From: Methylotenera sp965234545
GTDB lineage: Bacteria > Pseudomonadota > Gammaproteobacteria > Burkholderiales > Methylophilaceae
Direction: 5' to 3'
NCBI GenBank assembly: GCA_965234545.1
Contig: OZ248348.1
Coordinates: 1 to 64,000, forward strand
DNA length: 64,000 nt
Part shown: piece after piece, positions 25,135-32,969 of the stretch
Position numbering within the stretch: the stretch's first letter is position 1
How the letters are laid out: each line of letters opens with the position of its first letter
Notes under the pieces: model-generated
The model's input: only the letters and a program-made list of their open reading frames with translations
Database searches by the model: none
What the model was told of the DNA's origin: nothing
Position numbers and translations under genes: made by a program

Positions 25135-26622
25135 ATGAAAAACACCGCAGCCGCATTTTTTGATGAAATGCATATTCACGCGGACAGCAGTGTCCGTGAC
25201 ATTTACGCCGCCTACGACGCTTGGCTTAAGGGCGTGCCGCATCATCAACTTAACAGTAAGCGCCAAGAAGCGGAGTTGTTGTTTCGCCGAGTGGGCATTA
25301 CCTTTAACGTTTACGGTGACGACGACGGTGCCGAGCGCCTGATTCCATTTGATGTGTTGCCGCGCATTTTGGCCGCCAAAGAATGGGCGAAATTGTCTGC
25401 CGGTGCCATACAGCGCGTGCGCGCACTCAATATGTTTTTGCACGACATCTACCACGCTCAAGAAATCATCCAAGCCGGCATCGTTCCAGCCAGCATCCTA
25501 GCCAATGCCCAATACCGCCCAGAGATGTTTGGCGTGGATGTGCCCAATCAAATTTATGCGCACATCGCCGGTATCGATTTGGTCCGCACCAGCGAGTCGC
25601 AATTCTATGTGTTGGAAGACAATTTGCGCACGCCATCGGGCGTGTCTTACATGCTGGAAGACCGCAAAATGATGATGCGTTTATTCCCAGAATTATTCAG
25701 GCGCTATTCGGTGGCGCCGGTCGATCATTACCCGCAAGTTTTGTTAAAAAATTTACGCGCCGTGGCGCAAGCCGGTGTGCACGAGCCGACCGTGGTGGTA
25801 TTAACGCCAGGCGCCTACAACAGTGCGTATTTTGAGCACGCCTTTTTGGCGCAGCAGATGGGCGTGGAGTTGGTCGAAGGGCCGGATTTATTCGTGCGCA
25901 ATAACGCGGTCTACATGCGCACCACCCAGGGTCCGCAAAAAGTCGACGTCATTTATCGACGCATAGACGACGACTACATCGACCCATTGGTATTTAATGC
26001 CGACTCCATGTTGGGCGTGCCTGGCTTATTGTCGGTGTATCGCAATGGCGGGGTGACCTTGGCCAATGCCGTGGGCACCGGCGTGGCCGACGACAAGGCC
26101 ACCTACATTCATGTGCCGGCCATGATCAAATTTTATTTGGGTGAGGAAGCGCTGCTAGAAAACGTCCCCACTTACGAATTAAGCAAACCCGACGACCTAG
26201 CCTACACCTTGGCGCATTTGCCGGAATTGGTGGTGAAGGAAGTGCAGGGCTCGGGCGGTTACGGCATGTTGGTTGGCCCGGCCGCCAGCAAAAAAGAGTT
26301 GGCGGACTTCAAGCTACGCATAGAGGCCAATCCGGCTAATTACATAGCGCAACCTACATTGGCTTTGTCTACCTGCCCAACCTTGGTTGAGGCCGGCATT
26401 GCGCCGCGCCATGTAGATTTACGGCCGTTTGTGTTGTCTGGAAAAACCGTCAGTTTGGTGCCCGGTGCCTTATGTCGGGTGGCCATGAAGGAAGGCTCGC
26501 TGGTGGTCAATTCCTCGCAAGGCGGGGGCACCAAAGACACTTGGGTGCTGCAAGACGCAAGCAGCGATAGCGCGGATGGTAAGTTAGATGCCAGCAGCAT
26601 AGACGAGGAGGCCGCATGTTAA
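25135..26622 (+). CDS. Circularly permuted ATP-grasp protein (COG2308 family)
   Basis: This 495-residue protein belongs to the DUF404/DUF407 family, now seen as a circularly permuted ATP-grasp ligase. Recognisable landmarks are the N-terminal region with GITFNVYGDD and ERLIPFDVLPRIL, then IAGIDLVRTSESQFYVLEDN followed by LRTPSGVSYMLEDRKM (about 145-180). Further on are RRIDDDYIDPL (about 279-289), VVKEVQGSGGYGMLVGPAA (about 364-382) and DLRPFVL near the end. The family is predicted to form amide bonds, probably making a peptide; no substrate is established. It is the first gene of the operon, behind a sigma-54-like promoter, and overlaps the next gene by seven bases. The last 30 residues are Ser/Asp-rich. 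Confidence 0.9.
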   Translation: MKNTAAAFFDEMHIHADSSVRDIYAAYDAWLKGVPHHQLNSKRQEAELLFRRVGITFNVYGDDDGAERLIPFDVLPRILAAKEWAKLSAGAIQRVRALNMFLHDIYHAQEIIQAGIVPASILANAQYRPEMFGVDVPNQIYAHIAGIDLVRTSESQFYVLEDNLRTPSGVSYMLEDRKMMMRLFPELFRRYSVAPVDHYPQVLLKNLRAVAQAGVHEPTVVVLTPGAYNSAYFEHAFLAQQMGVELVEGPDLFVRNNAVYMRTTQGPQKVDVIYRRIDDDYIDPLVFNADSMLGVPGLLSVYRNGGVTLANAVGTGVADDKATYIHVPAMIKFYLGEEALLENVPTYELSKPDDLAYTLAHLPELVVKEVQGSGGYGMLVGPAASKKELADFKLRIEANPANYIAQPTLALSTCPTLVEAGIAPRHVDLRPFVLSGKTVSLVPGALCRVAMKEGSLVVNSSQGGGTKDTWVLQDASSDSADGKLDASSIDEEAAC

Positions 26623-27578
26623 GTCGGACAGCAGACCATTTGTATTGGATGGCACGTTACATCGAGCGGGCAGAAAACATGGCGCGCGTTTTGGACGTGA
26701 CCTATAACATGTCTTTGGTGCCCAACGCCGCTGAAAGCGAAGCGGCCCTTTGGGTGACGGCCTTAGACATCTCCGGCAATGTCGATGCCTACGAGCGCGA
26801 TTATTTCAAAAAAGACGGCGACGAATACACCGCCGCCGGGGTGATCCATTATTTAGCCATGGATGAAAACAACCCTTCTAGCATCTACAACGCGTTGCGC
26901 AGTGCCCGAGAAAACGCGCATGCGGTGCGGGTGGCCATGACCTCGGAAACCTGGGAAAACATCAACGCCTTGTGGTTGGAATTTAGCCAATTTATAGGCC
27001 AAGACTTGGCTAAAAACGGTTTGCGTGAGTTTTGTGATTGGGTAAAAGCCCGCTCGCATTTATTCCGTGGCGTGTGTTTTGGCACCATGTTACGCGACGA
27101 TGCCTTCAGTTTCGTGCGTTTAGGCACCTTTATTGAGCGAGCCGATAACACTGCCCGCTTGCTGGACGTGAAATACCATTTGCTGTTGCCGGAACAAGAA
27201 GAGGTGGGCGGCGCCGTGGATTATTACGAGTGGAGTGCGGTGTTGCGTTCGGTTTCGGCATTTCAGGCCTACCAAAAAATCTACAGCGATTCGATAGAAC
27301 CCTGGCGAGTGGCCGAGCTCTTGGTCTTAAGACGCGACATGCCGCGCTCCTTGCACGCCTGTTTTGATGAGATCACGCAGATTTTAGAGCAGCTGTCTGG
27401 CACCCGCCAAAGCGAATGCAAACGCTTGGCCGGCGAATTACACGCCAAATTACGCTTCGGCAAAATGCGCAGTATTTTTCAGCATGGCCTGCATGAGTTT
27501 CTTGATGACTTTGTTAAAGCCAACAACAGACTGGGTGCCGAAGTGCACAACACTTTTTTTAGCATTGCGACCCGTTAA
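26616..27578 (+). CDS. Alpha-E domain protein (COG2307 family)
   Basis: The 320-residue all-helical protein starts MLSRTADHLYWMARYIERAE, the diagnostic opening of the Alpha-E family, and has the matching FVRLGTFIERADNTARLLDVK repeat-like segment at about 168-188. There is no signal peptide or membrane helix. Its biochemistry is not known; it nearly always accompanies the permuted ATP-grasp protein and a transglutaminase-like protein, and is thought to work with them as one complex or pathway. It overlaps the ATP-grasp gene by seven bases and is followed two bases later by the transglutaminase-like gene, so the three are translated together. Confidence 0.9.
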   Translation: MLSRTADHLYWMARYIERAENMARVLDVTYNMSLVPNAAESEAALWVTALDISGNVDAYERDYFKKDGDEYTAAGVIHYLAMDENNPSSIYNALRSARENAHAVRVAMTSETWENINALWLEFSQFIGQDLAKNGLREFCDWVKARSHLFRGVCFGTMLRDDAFSFVRLGTFIERADNTARLLDVKYHLLLPEQEEVGGAVDYYEWSAVLRSVSAFQAYQKIYSDSIEPWRVAELLVLRRDMPRSLHACFDEITQILEQLSGTRQSECKRLAGELHAKLRFGKMRSIFQHGLHEFLDDFVKANNRLGAEVHNTFFSIATR

Positions 27579-27580
27579 TT

Positions 27581-28456
27581 ATGTTACTCAACATCGAGCA
27601 CCACACCCGTTATGTGTACAGCGAATCGGTAAATTACACCATACAGCAACTGCGCTTAAGCCCGCAAAATGGCTTTGGTCAGCACGTCAAACGCTGGGAC
27701 ATCAAAGTTGCCGGCGCCCTGCATCCCACTGAAGATGCCTATGGTAATAGCACCCATACGCTAGTGATAGACAAGCCGCACCAGGAAATTTTGATTGTGG
27801 CGCAAGGCGAAATTGAAACCGGGCTGGAGGTGATGACGCAACACCAGAGCTTGCCGCTTTCTATTTATTTGCGTGACACGCCCTTAACGCTGAGCAATCT
27901 GGCCATGCGTGATTTTGCCGGGCAATTTAAAGCGGCCCCGCATCAGCAAAGCTCGGCCTTGTCGGCCATGATGCATGCATTATTGGTTAGGGTGAAATAC
28001 TTAAGTGGCGCCACCCAAGTCAACACCTCGGCGATGGAAGCCTTCGATCTGGGCCAAGGCGTGTGCCAAGACCACGCGCATATTTTCATAGCCTGTTGCC
28101 GTAGCATGGGTTTACCGGCGCGCTACGTCAGTGGCTATTTATTCACCGCGGACGGCAGCTTGATGCAAACGCATGCCTGGGCGGATGTGTATTTAAGCGA
28201 CAGCGGCTGGCAAAGTTTTGATGTGTCCAACGGTTGCCGTGCCGGTGAAACCCACGTGCGCTTGGCCACCGGTTTGGATTACCGCAGCGCCAGTCCGGTC
28301 AGCGGTATGCGATCTGGCGGTGGCATAGAAGGCATGGCCAGCAGCGTGATCGTTAATCAAGCCGGCGTGGCGCTTGTCGATCAGCGCCGTATAGACACGG
28401 CTGCTTTAGTTGAGCATGCCGAGTTAATGCGACAAAATCAGCAAGCCCAGCAATAA
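27581..28456 (+). CDS. Transglutaminase-like cysteine protease/transferase
   Basis: The 291-residue protein has an N-terminal beta-rich domain (about 1-90, typical Bact_transglu_N) and a transglutaminase-like core. The catalytic triad is visible: Cys162 in GQGVCQDHAH, His198 in THAWADVY and Asp214 in SFDVSNG. No signal peptide is present, so it should act in the cytoplasm. In this gene family neighbourhood it is predicted to cleave or transfer peptide bonds made by the ATP-grasp partner. Whether it acts as a peptidase or a transferase cannot be read from the sequence. Confidence 0.9.
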   Translation: MLLNIEHHTRYVYSESVNYTIQQLRLSPQNGFGQHVKRWDIKVAGALHPTEDAYGNSTHTLVIDKPHQEILIVAQGEIETGLEVMTQHQSLPLSIYLRDTPLTLSNLAMRDFAGQFKAAPHQQSSALSAMMHALLVRVKYLSGATQVNTSAMEAFDLGQGVCQDHAHIFIACCRSMGLPARYVSGYLFTADGSLMQTHAWADVYLSDSGWQSFDVSNGCRAGETHVRLATGLDYRSASPVSGMRSGGGIEGMASSVIVNQAGVALVDQRRIDTAALVEHAELMRQNQQAQQ

Positions 28457-28486
28457 TTTCCCTATAAGCCATGCGATTGAGACCCT

Positions 28487-28939
28487 ATGTTATTTAATTC
28501 CCCTTCTGATATTCGAGACGTATCGGGAGCTATTCGCGATGCGGTAGCCCCGGTGTTTTTGTTAACCGGCATAGGCTCTATTTTGGGCGTGTTGGTCAAC
28601 CGATTGGGCCGCGCCATAGATCGCGCCAGAAATTTGAATGGCCTGAGTGCTGATCAGCGCAAGTTGTTTTTAGACGAGTTGGACATCATCGTCGTGCGCA
28701 CAGCGTGGATGCGTTGGTCGGTCGGTTTGTTTATTTTTGCCGGTTTGTGTGTGTCCTTGGCAATTGCCGCCATATTCGTCGGCGTGGCGATTAATATCCA
28801 TTTGTCAAATTTTGTCTTGATGACTTTTATTACCGCCATGGTCTCCTTGATTTTTGGCTTATTGTGTTTTTTAAGGGAAATCATACTGGCCTCGCAAGAG
28901 GTGATTACCCGCCATAGGCAAGATTTAAATGGTCGCTAG
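28487..28939 (+). CDS. DUF2721 membrane protein
   Basis: The 150-residue protein has three hydrophobic segments (about 18-37, 80-102 and 108-128), with a charged linker between the first two holding RLGRAIDRARNLNG. This is the layout of DUF2721 proteins, whose function is unknown. It lies 30 bp after the transglutaminase-like gene and 56 bp before the Anbu gene, in the same direction. Its place inside the operon is unusual and could tie the otherwise soluble system to the inner membrane. Confidence 0.8.
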   Translation: MLFNSPSDIRDVSGAIRDAVAPVFLLTGIGSILGVLVNRLGRAIDRARNLNGLSADQRKLFLDELDIIVVRTAWMRWSVGLFIFAGLCVSLAIAAIFVGVAINIHLSNFVLMTFITAMVSLIFGLLCFLREIILASQEVITRHRQDLNGR

Positions 28940-28995
28940 GTCGGCCTAATGGTATGATTTAAGCTCGCTCAGTTCACCTTAATCTCAGAGTTTTT

Positions 28996-29730
28996 ATGAC
29001 CTATTGTGTTGGTTTATTGTTAAAACAAGGTTTGGTATTTGCCTCGGATACGCGCACCAACGCTGGGGTAGATCAAGTCGCTATTTCCCCCAAAATGCAC
29101 GTGTTTGAAGTTAAGGGTGACCGCGTTATTGTCTTGATGACGGCGGGCAATTTAGCCATCACCCAAGCCGTGGTTGGGCATTTGCGCGCCGCCATAGAAG
29201 CCAACAAAAAAGGTGCCAAGCACCTGCATAATGTGAAGAGCTTATTTGAGGCGGCCGGTTTAGTGGGTGCCGAATTGCGCGCGGCATTTGAGCGTGATGC
29301 CGAATTTCTAAAAAACCACAACATCGATTTTAACGCGACCATCTTGCTAGGCGGCCAGATCAAAGGTGAAAAGCCCCGATTGTTTCATGTCTACGCCGCC
29401 GGTAATTTTATCGAGACTTGCAGCGAAACCCCGTATTTCCAAATAGGCGAAACCAAGTACGGTAAACCCATCATAGACCGCGTGGTGAAATACCATACCG
29501 AGATGATGGACGCGGTTAAATGCTTGTTGATTTCCTTTGATTCCACCATACGCAGTAATGTGTCTGTGGCCGCGCCGATTGATTTATTGTTATACCGATC
29601 CGATACCTTGCATGCCGATTGCTATCAACGCATCACCGAAAACGACCCCTATTATTTGCAGATACGGCAAGGCTGGGGCGACGGCTTGAAAGCCGTTTTC
29701 AGTGGCTTGCCTAATCCAGATTGGTGCTAA
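28996..29730 (+). CDS. anbu: Anbu, proteasome-like peptidase (HslV/20S beta relative)
   Basis: Anbu is a bacterial relative of HslV and proteasome beta subunits: an N-terminal nucleophile hydrolase that forms ring or lock-washer assemblies. The 244-residue protein begins MTYCVGLLL, so removal of Met exposes the catalytic Thr. The other catalytic residues are in place: Asp18 in FASDTRTNAGVD and Lys33 in ISPKMHVF (numbers include Met1). There is no propeptide. No ATPase or unfoldase gene lies beside it, so its substrates are probably peptides or unfolded proteins. It closes the operon that starts with the permuted ATP-grasp gene, an association described for Anbu elsewhere. Confidence 0.93.
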   Translation: MTYCVGLLLKQGLVFASDTRTNAGVDQVAISPKMHVFEVKGDRVIVLMTAGNLAITQAVVGHLRAAIEANKKGAKHLHNVKSLFEAAGLVGAELRAAFERDAEFLKNHNIDFNATILLGGQIKGEKPRLFHVYAAGNFIETCSETPYFQIGETKYGKPIIDRVVKYHTEMMDAVKCLLISFDSTIRSNVSVAAPIDLLLYRSDTLHADCYQRITENDPYYLQIRQGWGDGLKAVFSGLPNPDWC

Positions 29731-29756
29731 ATTAGCTAAACGAACCCAAAAAAGAC

Positions 29757-30368
29757 ATGACCATGGCTAACTTATTTATCATTACCGCGGCTTCTGGCGC
29801 AGGCAAAACCAGTTTAATTAAAGCCTTGCTGGCCAACGACCCGCAATTAAAGCTGTCCATTTCCCACACCACGCGCAAGCCCAGGCCCAGCGAAATAGAC
29901 GGGGTGGATTACCATTTTGTGGACGACACCACCTTCATCAGCATGCTAGGTGAGGCGCAGTTTTTAGAAAGTGCACTGGTGCACGAGGCGCGCTATGGCA
30001 CTTCGCAAGCCGAGGTGGGCCAGCAATTGGCCGCGGGCTTCGATGTGATTTTAGAAATCGATTGGCAAGGCGCGGCGCAAGTGCGACGTTTGTACCCGCA
30101 AGCCATCAGCATATTTATCTTGCCGCCATCGATAGAGACCTTAGAACAACGACTCAATGGCCGTGGCCAAGATGCGGCCGAAGTTATCGCTAAGCGCGTG
30201 GCAGCAGCCCGCTCGGAAATGGCGCACGTGGGCGAGTTCGATTATGTTACAATTAACGATAATTTCGATGTGGCCTTGCAAGACATAGCGGCCATATTTC
30301 GAGCAGAACGCTTGGTCGGTTCAATTCAAATGCAGCGGCATGCTGATTTGATTAAAACGCTCACTTAA
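29757..30368 (+). CDS. gmk: Guanylate kinase
   Basis: Gmk phosphorylates GMP or dGMP to the diphosphate with ATP. The 203-residue protein has its P-loop in AASGAGKTSLI (about 11-21). The GMP-binding segment is SISHTTRKPRPSEIDGVDYHFV (beginning near residue 37), and DVILEIDWQGAAQVR (about 95-109) is the typical middle motif. Two ATGs two codons apart could start it; the first is used here. It follows the Anbu gene by 26 bp and opens the gmk-rpoZ-spoT-recG run. Confidence 0.96.
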   Translation: MTMANLFIITAASGAGKTSLIKALLANDPQLKLSISHTTRKPRPSEIDGVDYHFVDDTTFISMLGEAQFLESALVHEARYGTSQAEVGQQLAAGFDVILEIDWQGAAQVRRLYPQAISIFILPPSIETLEQRLNGRGQDAAEVIAKRVAAARSEMAHVGEFDYVTINDNFDVALQDIAAIFRAERLVGSIQMQRHADLIKTLT

Positions 30369-30420
30369 TCTCTTAAATATCTGCCTGGCATTAGCTGGGC
30401 GCACAATAGGAAACACCACC

Positions 30421-30627
30421 ATGGCCCGTATTACTGTAGACGATTGTTTAGATCAAATCCCTAACCGTTTTCAATTAACTTTAGTGGCGGCCTACCGTGC
30501 CCGCCAATTGCACAATGGTTCTGAGCCATTGATCAATGTGCAAGGTTTGCGTGACAAACCAACCGTGTTGGCCTTGCGTGAAATTGCAGCCGGTAAAGTG
30601 GGCGTGGAAATTTTAACTCGCGTTTAA
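30421..30627 (+). CDS. rpoZ: RNA polymerase subunit omega
   Basis: Omega is the small RNA polymerase subunit that helps fold beta-prime and forms one ppGpp site with it. The 68-residue protein starts MARITVDDCLDQIPNRFQL, the standard opening, followed by the YRARQL motif. A good Shine-Dalgarno (AGGAAA) precedes the ATG. It lies between gmk and spoT, which places the ppGpp synthase next to a ppGpp-binding RNA polymerase subunit. Confidence 0.96.
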   Translation: MARITVDDCLDQIPNRFQLTLVAAYRARQLHNGSEPLINVQGLRDKPTVLALREIAAGKVGVEILTRV

Positions 30628-30654
30628 TTTTCCTGCCTAGGCGGTGACCCCCTC

Positions 30655-32934
30655 ATGCCTAAATCGGCTACTGCACACAAAACCGCATCGTCTAGTACGC
30701 ATGCCAATCCACTTGCTGCCGAATTGTTATTGCCGGCAGACCGCGACGATTCAGCCTTAAGCTTACGCTTAAAACACTACCTTAAATCCGAAGACATCAC
30801 CCAGGTTTGGGAGGCATACCGTTATGCCGACCAAGCCCATCAGGGCGTGGTGCGTAAAACCGGTGAGCCTTACATTAGCCACCCGGTTTCGGTGGCCTGT
30901 ATTTTGGCCGATATGCACATGGATTTGCCCACCATCATGGCAGCTTTGTTGCACGATGTGGTGGAAGACACCGATATCAGCACCGACGACATCAAAGAAA
31001 AGTTTGGCCAGCAAGTGGCCGAATTGGTCGATGGCGTGACCAAGTTAGACAAAATCGAATTTCAAAGTGCCAGCGTGGCGCAAGCGGAAAACTTCCGCAA
31101 AATGCTCTTGGCCATGTCGCAAGACGTGCGCGTGATTTTAGTGAAATTGGCCGATAGATTGCATAACATGCAAACGCTGGAAGGCATGCGCCCAGAAAAG
31201 CAAAAGCTCATCGCCAAAGAAACCTTGGATATCTACGCGCCGATTGCCAATCGCTTGGGCCTAAACGAGATTTACCAAGAGCTGGAAGACCTAAGCTTTA
31301 AATACCTCCACCCCATGCGTTACAACGCTATCGCTAATGCAGTCATGGCGGCCCGCGGCAACCGCAAAGAAGTGGTCAGCAAGATACTGGAATCGATTAA
31401 ACATCAACTTGTTGGCATGAAAATTGAGGCCGAAGTGTCGGGCAGAGAAAAGCATCTTTACAGTATTTACAAGAAGATGAGTGGCAAAACGACCTCTTTT
31501 TCGCAAATTTACGACATTTACGGTTTTCGCGTGGTGGTTAAAGACTTGGCCAGTTGTTACGTGGCCTTGGGCGCGCTGCATGGTTTGTATAAACCCATTA
31601 CCAGCAAATTCAAAGACTACATTGCTATCCCCAAAGCCAACGGCTACCAATCTTTGCACACCACTTTATTTGGCCCATTTGGTACGCCCATAGAAGTGCA
31701 AATACGCAGTGCCGAAATGCACAATATCGCTGCCGCCGGCGTGGCCGCCCATTGGTTGTATAAATCCAATGATGCGCAGTTAACGGCGCTGCAGCAAAAG
31801 ACTCACCAATGGTTGCAACGCTTGTTGGAAATTCAAAGTGACAGTGCCGATTCGCTGGATTTCCTCGAGCATTTGAAGATTGATCTGTTCCCAGACGAAG
31901 TCTACGTGTTTACCCCTAAAGGTAAAATTTTAGCCTTGCCTAAAGGCGCGACGGCAGTCGACTTTGCTTACGCCGTGCACTCTGGCATAGGCAATAGCTG
32001 CGTGGCAGTGAGGATCAATCAAGATTTAGCGCCGCTGCGCACCGAATTGCATAACGGCGATCACGTGGAAATCATCACCGGTTCCTTGGCCAAACCCAAT
32101 CCGGCTTGGCTTAATTATGTGGTGACCGGTCGTGCTAGAGCGCACATACGACATTACCTGAAATCGCAACACTCCACCGAGTCCGCGCACCTTGGCGAAC
32201 GCATGCTGAACCAGGCGCTGCGGGCCATGCACATAGAGCCGGATCAAATTACCGAAGCGCATTGGCAAAAGCTGATACGCGATTACGGTCTGAAAAAGAA
32301 ATCGGAAATACTGACCGACATAGGTTTAGGCAAACGGCAAAATGTCATGGTGGCACACCAGTTATTGGCCATGGGCGAGATGTTGGAAGAAAGCCCTGAG
32401 GGCGGCATAGGTAAGTTCTTAGGCAAAATTTTCCGTAAACCCAGCAAGCCTTTGGATACCATCACCATACGCGGATCAGAGGGCATGGCGGTGCAGTTTG
32501 CCCCGTGTTGCCGCCCCATACCGGGTGACCCAATATTGGGCTTTATTAATAAGGACAAGGGCTTGGTGGTGCACACCCACGATTGCCCGGCCATACGTAA
32601 ATTCCGTTTGGATCCAGAAAAATGGCTGGATGTGGAGTGGGAGCCGGACAGTGAGCATTTGTATAAAGCCAACCTGAATTTAACCGTGGCTAACCAACCG
32701 GGTATGCTGGCTAAAATTGCCAGCGGCATAGCCGACGCCGGCTCCAATATTGACAACGTCAGCGTGGAAGAGCCAGATGGCAGCAGTTACGCTAACCTTT
32801 ACTTTACCGTGCAAGTAAAAAATCGGATTCATTTGGCTGAACTCATGCGCGGTTTACGAAAAATCCCCGATGTGGTGCGCATCAATCGAAGCAAGGGCAA
32901 CCCAGCGACGCACGATGGTAAATCCGTCAGCTAA
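30655..32934 (+). CDS. spoT: Bifunctional (p)ppGpp synthetase/hydrolase SpoT/Rsh
   Basis: This enzyme makes and degrades the stringent-response alarmone. The 759-residue protein has a HD hydrolase domain with LLHDVVEDTDIS (about 97-108) and LVKLADRLHNMQTL (about 162-175). The synthetase domain follows with YDIYGFRVVVKD (about 286-297) and GYQSLHTT. Next are a TGS domain (VYVFTPKGKILALPKGATAV, beginning near 417) and a C-terminal ACT domain (from about 680). The complete HD site suggests that hydrolysis is active; the synthetase signature is also intact. A Ser/Thr-rich N-terminal tail of about 25 residues precedes the family's usual start. It follows rpoZ by 27 bp. Confidence 0.96.
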   Translation: MPKSATAHKTASSSTHANPLAAELLLPADRDDSALSLRLKHYLKSEDITQVWEAYRYADQAHQGVVRKTGEPYISHPVSVACILADMHMDLPTIMAALLHDVVEDTDISTDDIKEKFGQQVAELVDGVTKLDKIEFQSASVAQAENFRKMLLAMSQDVRVILVKLADRLHNMQTLEGMRPEKQKLIAKETLDIYAPIANRLGLNEIYQELEDLSFKYLHPMRYNAIANAVMAARGNRKEVVSKILESIKHQLVGMKIEAEVSGREKHLYSIYKKMSGKTTSFSQIYDIYGFRVVVKDLASCYVALGALHGLYKPITSKFKDYIAIPKANGYQSLHTTLFGPFGTPIEVQIRSAEMHNIAAAGVAAHWLYKSNDAQLTALQQKTHQWLQRLLEIQSDSADSLDFLEHLKIDLFPDEVYVFTPKGKILALPKGATAVDFAYAVHSGIGNSCVAVRINQDLAPLRTELHNGDHVEIITGSLAKPNPAWLNYVVTGRARAHIRHYLKSQHSTESAHLGERMLNQALRAMHIEPDQITEAHWQKLIRDYGLKKKSEILTDIGLGKRQNVMVAHQLLAMGEMLEESPEGGIGKFLGKIFRKPSKPLDTITIRGSEGMAVQFAPCCRPIPGDPILGFINKDKGLVVHTHDCPAIRKFRLDPEKWLDVEWEPDSEHLYKANLNLTVANQPGMLAKIASGIADAGSNIDNVSVEEPDGSSYANLYFTVQVKNRIHLAELMRGLRKIPDVVRINRSKGNPATHDGKSVS

Positions 32935-32969
32935 TTGGCTTTGGCCACTTGTTTTAGACGCCGTTTTTT

